Source: Nevskia sp. (GTDB lineage: Bacteria; Pseudomonadota; Gammaproteobacteria; Nevskiales; Nevskiaceae). From it: DNA of 51,689 nt. Position 1 is the stretch's first letter. Each line of letters starts with the position of its first letter. The DNA is taken from contig NZ_JAKFUM010000021.1 of the NCBI RefSeq assembly GCF_021732705.1, positions 1-51,689 on the forward strand. The letters are read 5' to 3'. Positions 44,541 through 51,689 of the stretch are shown here, piece by piece. The position numbers and the translations under genes are program-made. The notes beneath the pieces are model-generated. The model made no database searches and was not told the origin of the DNA. It saw nothing but the letters and a program-made list of their open reading frames with translations.

Positions 44541-45851
44541 TTACCAGCAGATCCCGTGCAGGTCGTCGTTGGACGCTCCATTCATGAAGCCGACCAGATC
44601 GACCACCTTGGTGCCCGGCCGACGTTTCGACAGCGCTTCGCCGAATGCCGCGTCCTTGTTGCCGAGCACGACGATTTCCGAAGCCTCGATGACATCGCTC
44701 ATGTTCGACTTCAGCAGGTTCGAGACGTGCGGAATCTTCGAGTCGATGTAGTCCTTGTTGGTGCCCATGACGCGCGCATGGTCGACGTTGCGATCGTAGA
44801 TCGACAGCGAGTAGCCCTTGCCGATCAGCAGCTCGGCCAGTTCCACCAGCGGGCTTTCACGCAGGTCGTCGGTGCCGGACTTGAACGCGAGACCGAGCAG
44901 GCCGACCTTGCGCAGGCCGAGCGAGGAGATCAGCTCGTACGCGCGCTGCACCTGGGTGGCGTTGCTGCGCATGATCGCGGCGAGCATCGGGTTGTCCGAT
45001 TCCAGCTGCGCGGCGCGGTAGTTGATCGCCCGCAGGTCCTTCGGCAGGCAGGAGCCGCCGAACGCGAAGCCGGGCTTCATGTAGTACGACGACAGGTTGA
45101 GCTTGGTGTCCTCGCAGATCAGCTTCATCACTTCCCGGCCGTCGACGCCGCTGGCCTTGGCGATGTTGCCGATCTCGTTGGCGAACGTGACCTTGGTCGC
45201 GTGCCAGACGTTGCAGGTGTACTTGACCATTTCGGCGACTTCGATCGGCCGGCGGAACACCTCGGCCGGCAGCACCGAATAGATCTCGGCCAGACCGGCG
45301 CCGGAGGCTTCGTCGAACTCGCCGATCACCGTCATCGGCGGCTTGCGGTAGTCCTCGATGGCGCTGCTCTCACGCAGGAATTCCGGATTCACGGCAACGC
45401 CGAAATCGACGCCGGCGACCTTGCCCGACGACGATTCGAGGGCCGGGATCACCACGTTCTTGACCGTGCCCGGCAGCACCGTGGAGCGCACGACCACCGT
45501 ATGCCGCGCGGCCTTGTGCTTCAGCACCGCGCCGATCTCGCGCGACACCTGCTCGACGTAACGCAGGTCGAGGTCGCCGTTGCGCTTCGACGGCGTGCCG
45601 ACGCAGATCATCGTCAGGTCCGAGTGCAGGATCGCGTCCTCGGTGCTGGTCGTTGCCCGGATCCGGCCGGATGCCACGCCCGCCGCCAGCAGTTCGCCGA
45701 GGCCCGGCTCGACGATCGGCGACTCGCCGGCGTTGATCAGATTGACCTTCAATTCCGAGACATCGACTCCGATGACATCGTGGCCGTAGTCGGCGAGGCA
45801 GGCTGCACAGACGGCACCGACATAGCCCATCCCAAAAATGCTGATCTGCAC
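44541..45851 (-). CDS. algD: GDP-mannose 6-dehydrogenase
   Basis: A 436-residue NAD-dependent enzyme that oxidises GDP-mannose twice to GDP-mannuronate, the committed step of alginate synthesis. The Rossmann motif is FGMGYVGAVCAACLA at the N-terminus. The nucleophile is C268 in FGGSCLPKDLRAINYRA, at the same number as the Pseudomonas enzyme. The start is GTG at 45851 with AGGAG five bases upstream. It is the first gene of the operon. Confidence 0.96.
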   Translation of the reverse strand: MQISIFGMGYVGAVCAACLADYGHDVIGVDVSELKVNLINAGESPIVEPGLGELLAAGVASGRIRATTSTEDAILHSDLTMICVGTPSKRNGDLDLRYVEQVSREIGAVLKHKAARHTVVVRSTVLPGTVKNVVIPALESSSGKVAGVDFGVAVNPEFLRESSAIEDYRKPPMTVIGEFDEASGAGLAEIYSVLPAEVFRRPIEVAEMVKYTCNVWHATKVTFANEIGNIAKASGVDGREVMKLICEDTKLNLSSYYMKPGFAFGGSCLPKDLRAINYRAAQLESDNPMLAAIMRSNATQVQRAYELISSLGLRKVGLLGLAFKSGTDDLRESPLVELAELLIGKGYSLSIYDRNVDHARVMGTNKDYIDSKIPHVSNLLKSNMSDVIEASEIVVLGNKDAAFGEALSKRRPGTKVVDLVGFMNGASNDDLHGICW

Positions 45852-45918
45852 GGTAGCTCCTTGTTTATATGTCGGTTTCCGCTGAGGGAAAAGCCATGCG
45901 AAGCGGCCGTTTGGCCAA

Positions 45919-45946
45919 TCAGAATTTCAAACAGTAATTACTGTTC
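45919..45946 (-). promoter_or_regulatory. Candidate AlgU/RpoE-type promoter of the alginate operon
   Basis: On the minus strand GAACAG (45946-45941) is separated by 17 bases from TCTGA (45923-45919). The Pseudomonas AlgU consensus is GAACTT, 16-17 bases, TCTGA, so four of six and five of five bases match. It would start transcripts about 60 bases before the algD GTG. Confidence 0.5.
45930..45945. promoter_or_regulatory. Perfect 16-bp palindrome in the algD promoter
   Basis: AACAGTAATTACTGTT reads the same on both strands. It overlaps the candidate -35 and spacer of the algD promoter, where a dimeric regulator could block or modulate transcription. The cognate protein is not identifiable here. 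Confidence 0.55.
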
Positions 45947-46049
45947 GATCACCGTCAAAAAACGGCGCTATAAAATCCTTTTTCGCAATCTCAACGTGTT
46001 CGAACTGGTCTACAGCAGAAAACATGCCAGTGACAGCGACAACGTAAGC

Positions 46050-46099
46050 TCATGAATCTGAATGAGATATGAACGGAGTCTTGATCGGCGTCATGAATC
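46050..46099. repeat. Two TCATGAATC direct repeats 41 bp apart
   Basis: TCATGAATC occurs at 46050-46058 and again at 46091-46099 in the AT-rich region upstream of algD. The 41-bp offset is close to four helical turns, so both copies would face the same side of the DNA. They lie about 130-180 bases upstream of the candidate algD promoter. Confidence 0.4.
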
Positions 46100-46243
46100 G
46101 ATCGTCACGAATTTACAAAACATTGATTTTTATCGGTAAAATCTAAAATCAGGAAAGCAAAAATTTGTTGCATCGCCGCATGCACCGGCCCGAAATGCTG
46201 GCCGCGGGCGTCGGCAACGATCGCGGCGCCGGAACGCGGGCCA

Positions 46244-46268
46244 CAAAAAAGCCCGGCAGTGCCGGGCT
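46244..46268 (-). terminator. Intrinsic terminator of rpoH
   Basis: Read on the minus strand, AGCCCGGC-ACT-GCCGGGCT forms a stem directly followed by TTTTTTG. It lies 23 bases beyond the rpoH stop and separates rpoH from the alginate operon. Confidence 0.92.
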
Positions 46269-46291
46269 TGTTTGGTGCAGCGCGCCGCGAA

Positions 46292-47173
<882 letters not shown>

Positions 47174-47209
47174 CTGGTCCCCCTGGTTCCCGGCCTGTGT
47201 CGCCGGATG

Positions 47210-47236
47210 TTAGCACTCGAACTTTTGGAGTGCTAA
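47210..47236 (-). promoter_or_regulatory. CIRCE element (HrcA operator) upstream of rpoH
   Basis: TTAGCACTC, nine bases, GAGTGCTAA: a perfect match to the CIRCE inverted repeat bound by the HrcA repressor. It ends 37 bases before the rpoH start codon and covers the -10 of the candidate promoter. Confidence 0.93.
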
Positions 47237-47252
47237 GCCTACGGAAAGTTCC
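47224..47252 (-). promoter_or_regulatory. Candidate sigma-E-type promoter of rpoH
   Basis: On the minus strand GGAACTT (47252-47246) is a perfect sigma-E -35. After 16 bases comes TCCAAA (47229-47224), close to the TCAAA/TCTGA -10. The -10 lies inside the CIRCE spacer and right arm. Transcription would begin about 44 bases before the rpoH ATG. The remainder of 47253-47462 shows no gene. Confidence 0.6.
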
Positions 47253-47462
47253 AACCGAAATTCGCGTACTTCATAGGATTTGGCAATGACCCGACCACCG
47301 TCCGGGACAGCCTGCCCTTGAAGCCCGAATTCTTCCGAATCAAACCTGTGATCGCTTCCACGGTTTGCAAGAGCCGCCGCGTGCGGGCTTGATCGAAGCC
47401 GCCAGCGTCGGTCGTGTGCCAGTCCGGCCCCATCCCGGCCCCAGTCTGGGTTCAATCCGGAC

Positions 47463-48413
47463 TCAGTCGGGCTCGATCGTCCCGAGATGGCGGCTGACGG
47501 TCCAGAACGCGCCGATCCAGCCCAGCGCCGCGCCGGCACCGAACACCGCGAACACGGTATCCGCGGTCAGGCCGCCGAGCACCGCGCCGCCGCCGTACAG
47601 GCCGGCCAGGGTCTGCGCGGCATCGGCGATCGCGAAACCGGCGCCGACCACGAGCAGGCAGGCGAGCAGCGCGCCCATCAGCCCGTACCAGAGCCCGGTG
47701 TACAGAAACGGCCGGCGGATGAACGCGTCCGGCGCACCGATCACCTTCAGCACGACGATTTCCTCGCGCCGCGCCGCGATGTCGAGCCGGATCGTGTTCG
47801 CGACGACCACCAGCACCGCGATCGACAGTGCGGCGGCGATCAGCAGCACCAGCCGCTCGACCACGGCGAGGATCGCGTACAGCCGCTCCAGCCATTCGCG
47901 ATCGAGCCGGCTGCTGTCGACTTCCGGCAGTTTGGCGACTTCATCGAGCAGCGCCTGCGCCCGATCCTTCGGTGCCTTGGCGTCCGGCGTGACCACGATG
48001 ACCGCCGGCAGCGGGTTGCTGCTGAGGATGTCCAGCGCCTCGCCGAAGCCGGAATGGGCCTTGAACTCGGCCAGTGCCGCGTCGCGCGAGATGTACTTCG
48101 CTTCGGCAATGCCGGCGCGCCGCGCCAGCGTTGCCGCCAGCGTGCGGCCGGCGGCCTCGTCGACGCTGTCCTTCAGGAACAACGAGGCGCGCAGCGAACC
48201 CTTGAGTCCGCTCGATGCCGCGTCGAGCGTGCCGAGCACGGCGTAGAGCCCCGCCGGCAGTGCCAGCGTGATGCCGATGACGAAGGCGGTCAGCAGGGTG
48301 CCGAACGGCCGGCGTTTCAGTTGATCGAGGGTCGCGCTGATCGCGCGGGTGTGATCGAGCAGCCAGCGCGAGAAGCCGCTCGGCGTGGTGCTGACACGGC
48401 GGGTGGCGCTCAT
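47463..48413 (-). CDS. ftsX: Cell division protein FtsX
   Basis: A 316-residue membrane protein, partner of FtsE in the ABC-like complex that controls septal peptidoglycan hydrolases. It has a cytoplasmic N-terminus (LDQLKRRPFGTLLTAFVIGITLALPAGLY is the first helix), a periplasmic domain (residues about 60-165) and three further helices, with VVANTIRLDIAARREEIVVLKVIGAPDAFIRRPF between them. Its ATG overlaps the ftsE stop (ATGA). Confidence 0.95.
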   Translation of the reverse strand: MSATRRVSTTPSGFSRWLLDHTRAISATLDQLKRRPFGTLLTAFVIGITLALPAGLYAVLGTLDAASSGLKGSLRASLFLKDSVDEAAGRTLAATLARRAGIAEAKYISRDAALAEFKAHSGFGEALDILSSNPLPAVIVVTPDAKAPKDRAQALLDEVAKLPEVDSSRLDREWLERLYAILAVVERLVLLIAAALSIAVLVVVANTIRLDIAARREEIVVLKVIGAPDAFIRRPFLYTGLWYGLMGALLACLLVVGAGFAIADAAQTLAGLYGGGAVLGGLTADTVFAVFGAGAALGWIGAFWTVSRHLGTIEPD

Positions 48414-49117
48414 TCGGCGAACTCCCCGTCGGCATCGTCGGCCGAGCGGATGTCGGCGAGCACGCCGTCCTCCAGCCGCAGGATGCGATACGGCAGCCGC
48501 GAGATCAGTCCGAGCGCATGGGTCGCCACCAGCACGCTGACGCCGACCTCGTTGAAGCGCATGAACAACTGCATGACCTCGTTTGCCATGTCCGGATCGA
48601 GATTGCCGGTCGGCTCGTCGGCGATCAGCAGGCGCGGCTTGGCGACGACGGCGCGGGCAATGCCGACGCGCTGCTGCTCGCCGCCGGACAGGGTGATCGG
48701 GAACGCGCGCTCCTTGCCGCGCAGGCCGACGGCGTCCATCGCCGCCCGCACTCGGCGCGCGATGTCGTCGCCGGTGTGGCCGCGGATGATCAGCGGCATC
48801 GCCACGTTGTCGAACACGCTGCGGTCTGGCAGCAGGCTGAAATTCTGGAAGATCATGCCGAACTGCCGGCGATAGGCCGGCACGGCGCTGCGCCGCACCG
48901 TGCTCAGGTCCTGACCGGCCACGCGGATTTCGCCGTGCGTCGGCCGCGCCAGCAGCGCGATCAGCTTCAGCAGGGTCGACTTTCCGGCGCCGCTCGGGCC
49001 GGTGAGGAACGCCATCTCGCCCTTGGCCAGCGTGAAGTTCGCGTGACTCAGGATCTCGCGGCCGCCGTCATCGTAGCGATGGCTGACGTCGGAGAACTGG
49101 ATCAGCGCATCGCTCAA
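48410..49117 (-). CDS. ftsE: Cell division ATP-binding protein FtsE
   Basis: A 235-residue ABC ATPase. Walker A is GPSGAGKSTLLKL, the signature is LSGGEQQRVGIARA and Walker B is LLIADEPTGNLD. The start is a TTG at 49117 whose TTGA overlaps the ftsY stop; it gives [19 protein letters not shown]. An ATG nearby is out of frame, and the longer frame runs back through ftsY. The C-terminus carries an extra acidic tail (SADDADGEFAE). Confidence 0.94.
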   Translation of the reverse strand: MSDALIQFSDVSHRYDDGGREILSHANFTLAKGEMAFLTGPSGAGKSTLLKLIALLARPTHGEIRVAGQDLSTVRRSAVPAYRRQFGMIFQNFSLLPDRSVFDNVAMPLIIRGHTGDDIARRVRAAMDAVGLRGKERAFPITLSGGEQQRVGIARAVVAKPRLLIADEPTGNLDPDMANEVMQLFMRFNEVGVSVLVATHALGLISRLPYRILRLEDGVLADIRSADDADGEFAE

Positions 49118-50064
49118 CGCTTGTCCCCGAGCGCGGTGCCGCCGACCAGCGCTTCGGCGTAGGCATCGGCGTCGAACACTTCGAGATCGTCGATCGCTTC
49201 GCCCAAGCCCACGTAGCGCACCGGCAGCGCCATCCGCTTGGTGATCGCCAGCAGCACGCCGCCCTTGGCGGTGCCGTCGAGCTTGGTGATCGTCAGGCCG
49301 GTGAGGCCGATCGCTTCGTGGAACTGCACGGCCTGGTTCAGCGCATTGCCGCCGGCGGTGCCGTCGACCACCAGCATCACTTCGTGCGGCGCGTAGGCAT
49401 CGAGCTTCTGGACCACGCGGCGGATCTTGCGCAGCTCGTCCATCAGATGGCTCTGGGTATGCAGCCGCCCGGCGGTGTCGGCGATCACCACATCGATGCC
49501 GCGGGCCTTGGCGGCCTGCACGGCGTCGAAGATCACCGAGGCCGAATCGGCACCGGCGCCCTGCGACAGGATCGGCACGCCGGCGCGCTCGGACCACGTC
49601 GTCAGCTGCTCGACGGCCGCGGCACGAAAGGTGTCGCCGGCGGCCAGCAGCACGCTCTTGCCTTCCTTCTTCATTTTCGCGGCCATCTTGCCGATCGTCG
49701 TGGTCTTGCCGGCGCCATTGATGCCGGCGACGAAGATCACGTACGGCTTGATGTAGCTCGGCACCACCAGCGGCTTGGCGCAGGGGCCGATGATGTCGAG
49801 CAGCGCCTTCTTCAGTTCCTTGCGCAACTGCGCTTCGGTCTTGATCCGGCCCGCCATCACCTCGTTGCGCAGGGCCTGCGTCAGCTGCATCGTCGCTTCG
49901 ACACCGGCATCGGCGATCAGCAGCCGCTCCTCGATGATCTCGATCGCGTCGTCGTTGAGCTTTTCGTCGGTGAACAGGCGGCCGAGGTCATAGGTCAGCC
50001 AGGAATCACCCTTGTTGATCTTCTTCCTGAGCTTCGCGATGAAGCCGACGTTGTCCTCGCTCAT
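49114..50064 (-). CDS. ftsY: Signal recognition particle receptor FtsY
   Basis: A 316-residue SRP-family GTPase that docks SRP-ribosome complexes at the membrane. The G-domain motifs are [24 protein letters not shown] and [10 protein letters not shown]. The N-domain starts almost directly ([23 protein letters not shown]), so the long acidic A-domain of the E. coli protein is missing. Its ATG overlaps the hemL stop. Confidence 0.96.
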   Translation of the reverse strand: MSEDNVGFIAKLRKKINKGDSWLTYDLGRLFTDEKLNDDAIEIIEERLLIADAGVEATMQLTQALRNEVMAGRIKTEAQLRKELKKALLDIIGPCAKPLVVPSYIKPYVIFVAGINGAGKTTTIGKMAAKMKKEGKSVLLAAGDTFRAAAVEQLTTWSERAGVPILSQGAGADSASVIFDAVQAAKARGIDVVIADTAGRLHTQSHLMDELRKIRRVVQKLDAYAPHEVMLVVDGTAGGNALNQAVQFHEAIGLTGLTITKLDGTAKGGVLLAITKRMALPVRYVGLGEAIDDLEVFDADAYAEALVGGTALGDKR

Positions 50065-51350
50065 GCCGCTTTCAGCTCCGCGAAGGCTTCGCGCGCTGCG
50101 TTGATCGTCAGTTCGACTTCGCGCGGGCCATGCGCCGCCGACACGAAGCCGGCCTCATAGGCGCTGGGAGCTAGGTAGACGCCGCGCGCCAGCATCGCGT
50201 GGAAGAAGCGCTTGAACTGGTCGAGATTGCAGGCCGTCACCTCGGCAAAGCTCGTGATCGCCGGCTGGTCGGTGAAGAACAGGCCGAACATCGAGCCGAG
50301 CTGCACCGTGGTGAACGGAATGCCGGCGGCCTTGGCTTCGGCATTCAGGCCGGCGAGGATCGCCGCGGTGGTCGCTTCCAGATGCGCGTAGATCGCGGCA
50401 TCGTCGAGCGCGGTCAGCAGCGCGATGCCGGCGGCCATCGCCAGCGGATTGCCGGACAGCGTTCCGGCCTGATAGACCGGGCCGGCCGGAGACAGCTTCT
50501 GCATGATCTCGCGACGGCCGCCGAAGGCCCCGACCGGCAGGCCGCCGCCGATGATCTTGCCGAGCGTGACCATGTCCGGCGTGATGCCGTAAACGCCGGC
50601 AGCGCCCTTCGGGCCGACGCGGAAACCGGTCATCACTTCATCGAAGATCAGCACCGCGCCGTCCGCCTTGCAGAGCCGCTGCAGCCCTTCCAGGAAGCCC
50701 GGCTTCGGCAGGATGCAGTTCATGTTGCCGGCCACCGGCTCGACGATCACGCAGGCGATCTTGCCGGGATTGGCCGCGAACAGGGCTTCAACGGACGCCA
50801 GATCGTTGTAATCGGCGGTCAACGTGTGTTTCGCGAAATCGGCCGGCACGCCCGGCGAGGTTGGCACGCCGAAGGTCAGGGCACCCGATCCGGCCTTGAC
50901 CAGCAGCGAGTCCGAATGGCCGTGGTAGCAGCCTTCGAACTTCAGAATCATGTCGCGGCCGGTGTAGCCGCGGGCCAGGCGCAGCGCGCTCATCGTCGCC
51001 TCGGTGCCGCTCGAGCAGAGCCGCACCTGCTCCAGGCCCGGCACCCGCGCGCACAGCAGCTCGGCCATGGTGATTTCGGCGTCGGTCGGCGCGCCGTAGG
51101 ACACGCCGATCTGCGCCTGCGCCACGATCGCGTCGCGGACCACCGGATGCTGGTGGCCGAGGATCATCGGGCCCCAGCTGCCGATGTAGTCGACATACGC
51201 CTTGCCGTCGGCATCGGTGATGTAGGCGCCGTTGGCCGACGCGATGAAGCGCGGCGTGCCGCCGACGGCGCGGAACGCGCGGACCGGCGAATTGACGCCG
51301 CCGGGAATCGAGGCTTGGGCACGGTCGAACAGCGCTTCGGAACGGGTCAT
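50061..51350 (-). CDS. hemL: Glutamate-1-semialdehyde 2,1-aminomutase
   Basis: A 429-residue PLP enzyme that makes 5-aminolevulinate, the first committed heme precursor. The start at 51350 gives [26 protein letters not shown]. Seen: [52 protein letters not shown] and the PLP lysine K265 in [17 protein letters not shown]. It is coupled to ftsY by a four-base overlap and follows thiE. Confidence 0.97.
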   Translation of the reverse strand: MTRSEALFDRAQASIPGGVNSPVRAFRAVGGTPRFIASANGAYITDADGKAYVDYIGSWGPMILGHQHPVVRDAIVAQAQIGVSYGAPTDAEITMAELLCARVPGLEQVRLCSSGTEATMSALRLARGYTGRDMILKFEGCYHGHSDSLLVKAGSGALTFGVPTSPGVPADFAKHTLTADYNDLASVEALFAANPGKIACVIVEPVAGNMNCILPKPGFLEGLQRLCKADGAVLIFDEVMTGFRVGPKGAAGVYGITPDMVTLGKIIGGGLPVGAFGGRREIMQKLSPAGPVYQAGTLSGNPLAMAAGIALLTALDDAAIYAHLEATTAAILAGLNAEAKAAGIPFTTVQLGSMFGLFFTDQPAITSFAEVTACNLDQFKRFFHAMLARGVYLAPSAYEAGFVSAAHGPREVELTINAAREAFAELKAA

Positions 51351-51399
51351 GTCGAAATCGGTTTCCAGTGAAGGGGGCCGCGGCCGGGCCGGGCGAGCG

Positions 51400-51689
51400 T
51401 CAGGCCGCGAACAGCGCGCAGTAGGCGCAGGCGCGGCGCTCGACCTCGTGCGGCTCGCCGCTGCCGAACACGCCTTCGACCGCGGCCAGCCAGTCGGCAC
51501 CGGCTGCGACGAGCGCCGCGCCATTATCGGGCGTTACGCCGCCGATTGCGCAGATCGGCACGTCGAAACGCGCCCGGGCCGCCCGCAGCAGCGGAATCTC
51601 GGCCTGCGGCGCGTTCGGCTTGGTGTTCGACGCGAAGAAGCGACCGAACGCGACATAGCTGGCGCCGGCGGCGAGCACCTCGTCCGCCC
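51400..51689 (-). CDS. thiE: Thiamine-phosphate synthase, C-terminal part
   Basis: The last 96 codons of thiE; the 5' part lies beyond the window. ThiE joins the pyrimidine and thiazole halves of thiamine. The residues [15 protein letters not shown] and [11 protein letters not shown] match the phosphate-binding and hinge region, and [13 protein letters not shown] is the family IGG motif. Adjacency to hemL is common in Pseudomonas-like genomes. Confidence 0.88.
   Translation of the reverse strand, partial: ADEVLAAGASYVAFGRFFASNTKPNAPQAEIPLLRAARARFDVPICAIGGVTPDNGAALVAAGADWLAAVEGVFGSGEPHEVERRACAYCALFAA

Larger units (their letters stand above)
45852..46243. other. AT-rich regulatory region between rpoH and algD
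   Basis: No gene is visible on either strand in these 392 bases. The central part (about 45920-46165) is much richer in A and T than the rest of the window. It holds the algD promoter candidate, a palindrome, a pair of direct repeats and, near 45953-45965, a short CCGT/ACGG inverted repeat. A TATAAA-like stretch at 45864-45869 (minus strand) is too close to the algD start to serve as its main -10. Confidence 0.6.

Noticed and set aside
45864-45869. TATAAA-like box just before algD
   Set aside because: It is only about 12 bases from the start codon, overlaps the ribosome site region and lacks a -35.
43395-46055. 886-codon plus-strand open frame
   Set aside because: It is antisense to alg8 and algD; both minus-strand genes have clear catalytic motifs.
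45852-46243. Sigma-54 promoter for algD
   Set aside because: No GG-N10-GC pair with acceptable flanks was found on the algD strand.

Overview
The window is GC-rich chromosomal DNA, almost fully coding, from what looks like a gammaproteobacterium. The evidence is gene order: gmk-rpoZ-spoT-ridA-recG, comF divergent from bioBFD, thiE-hemL-ftsY-ftsE-ftsX-rpoH, and an alginate operon of the Pseudomonas/Azotobacter type. Many start codons are GTG or TTG, and ATGA or TTGA gene overlaps are common. A Nevskiales- or Xanthomonadales-like lineage is my guess. I see no insertion sequence, prophage, CRISPR array or tRNA.

Layout. Positions 1-105 hold the 3' end of a 5S rRNA and its terminator. At 331-2435, on the minus strand, are an AtuD-like acyl-CoA dehydrogenase and a glutaminyl cyclase. 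At 2460-12938 is a plus-strand housekeeping block: yicC, gmk, rpoZ, a SpoT-type RSH, a TauE-type exporter, ridA, a small membrane protein, recG, a YdcZ-like transporter, ubiA and an esterase. At 12943-16676, comF faces a short biotin operon bioB-bioF-bioD. At 16885-26006 is a complete aa3/caa3 oxidase cluster: DUF2244, subunit II fused to cytochrome c, subunit I with a His-rich N-terminus, a 41-residue assembly protein, CtaG, subunit III, DUF2909, SURF1, a SCO-like protein, heme A synthase and heme O synthase.

At 26253-45851 is an alginate biosynthesis and export locus. A secreted beta-helix protein (plus strand) converges on a 13-gene minus-strand operon: algD-alg8-alg44-algK-algE-algG-algF-algX-algL-TPR gene-algI-algJ-second algI. 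AlgD makes GDP-mannuronate; Alg8 and the c-di-GMP receptor Alg44 polymerise it; AlgK, AlgE, AlgG, AlgX and AlgL scaffold, export, epimerise and trim; AlgI, AlgJ, AlgF and AlgX acetylate. Compared with the Pseudomonas operon, algF has moved, algA is absent, algI is duplicated around algJ, and a secreted TPR gene is inserted.

At 46292-51689, on the minus strand, are rpoH, ftsX, ftsE, ftsY, hemL and the 3' part of thiE.

The most interesting signals are regulatory. A perfect CIRCE element lies just upstream of rpoH and covers the -10 of a sigma-E-type promoter (GGAACTT, 16 nt, TCCAAA). A second AlgU/RpoE-like promoter (GAACAG, 17 nt, TCTGA) lies upstream of algD and is overlapped by a perfect 16-bp palindrome. 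Together they suggest that envelope stress drives both the heat-shock sigma factor and the adjacent polysaccharide operon, each with its own repressor or modulator.
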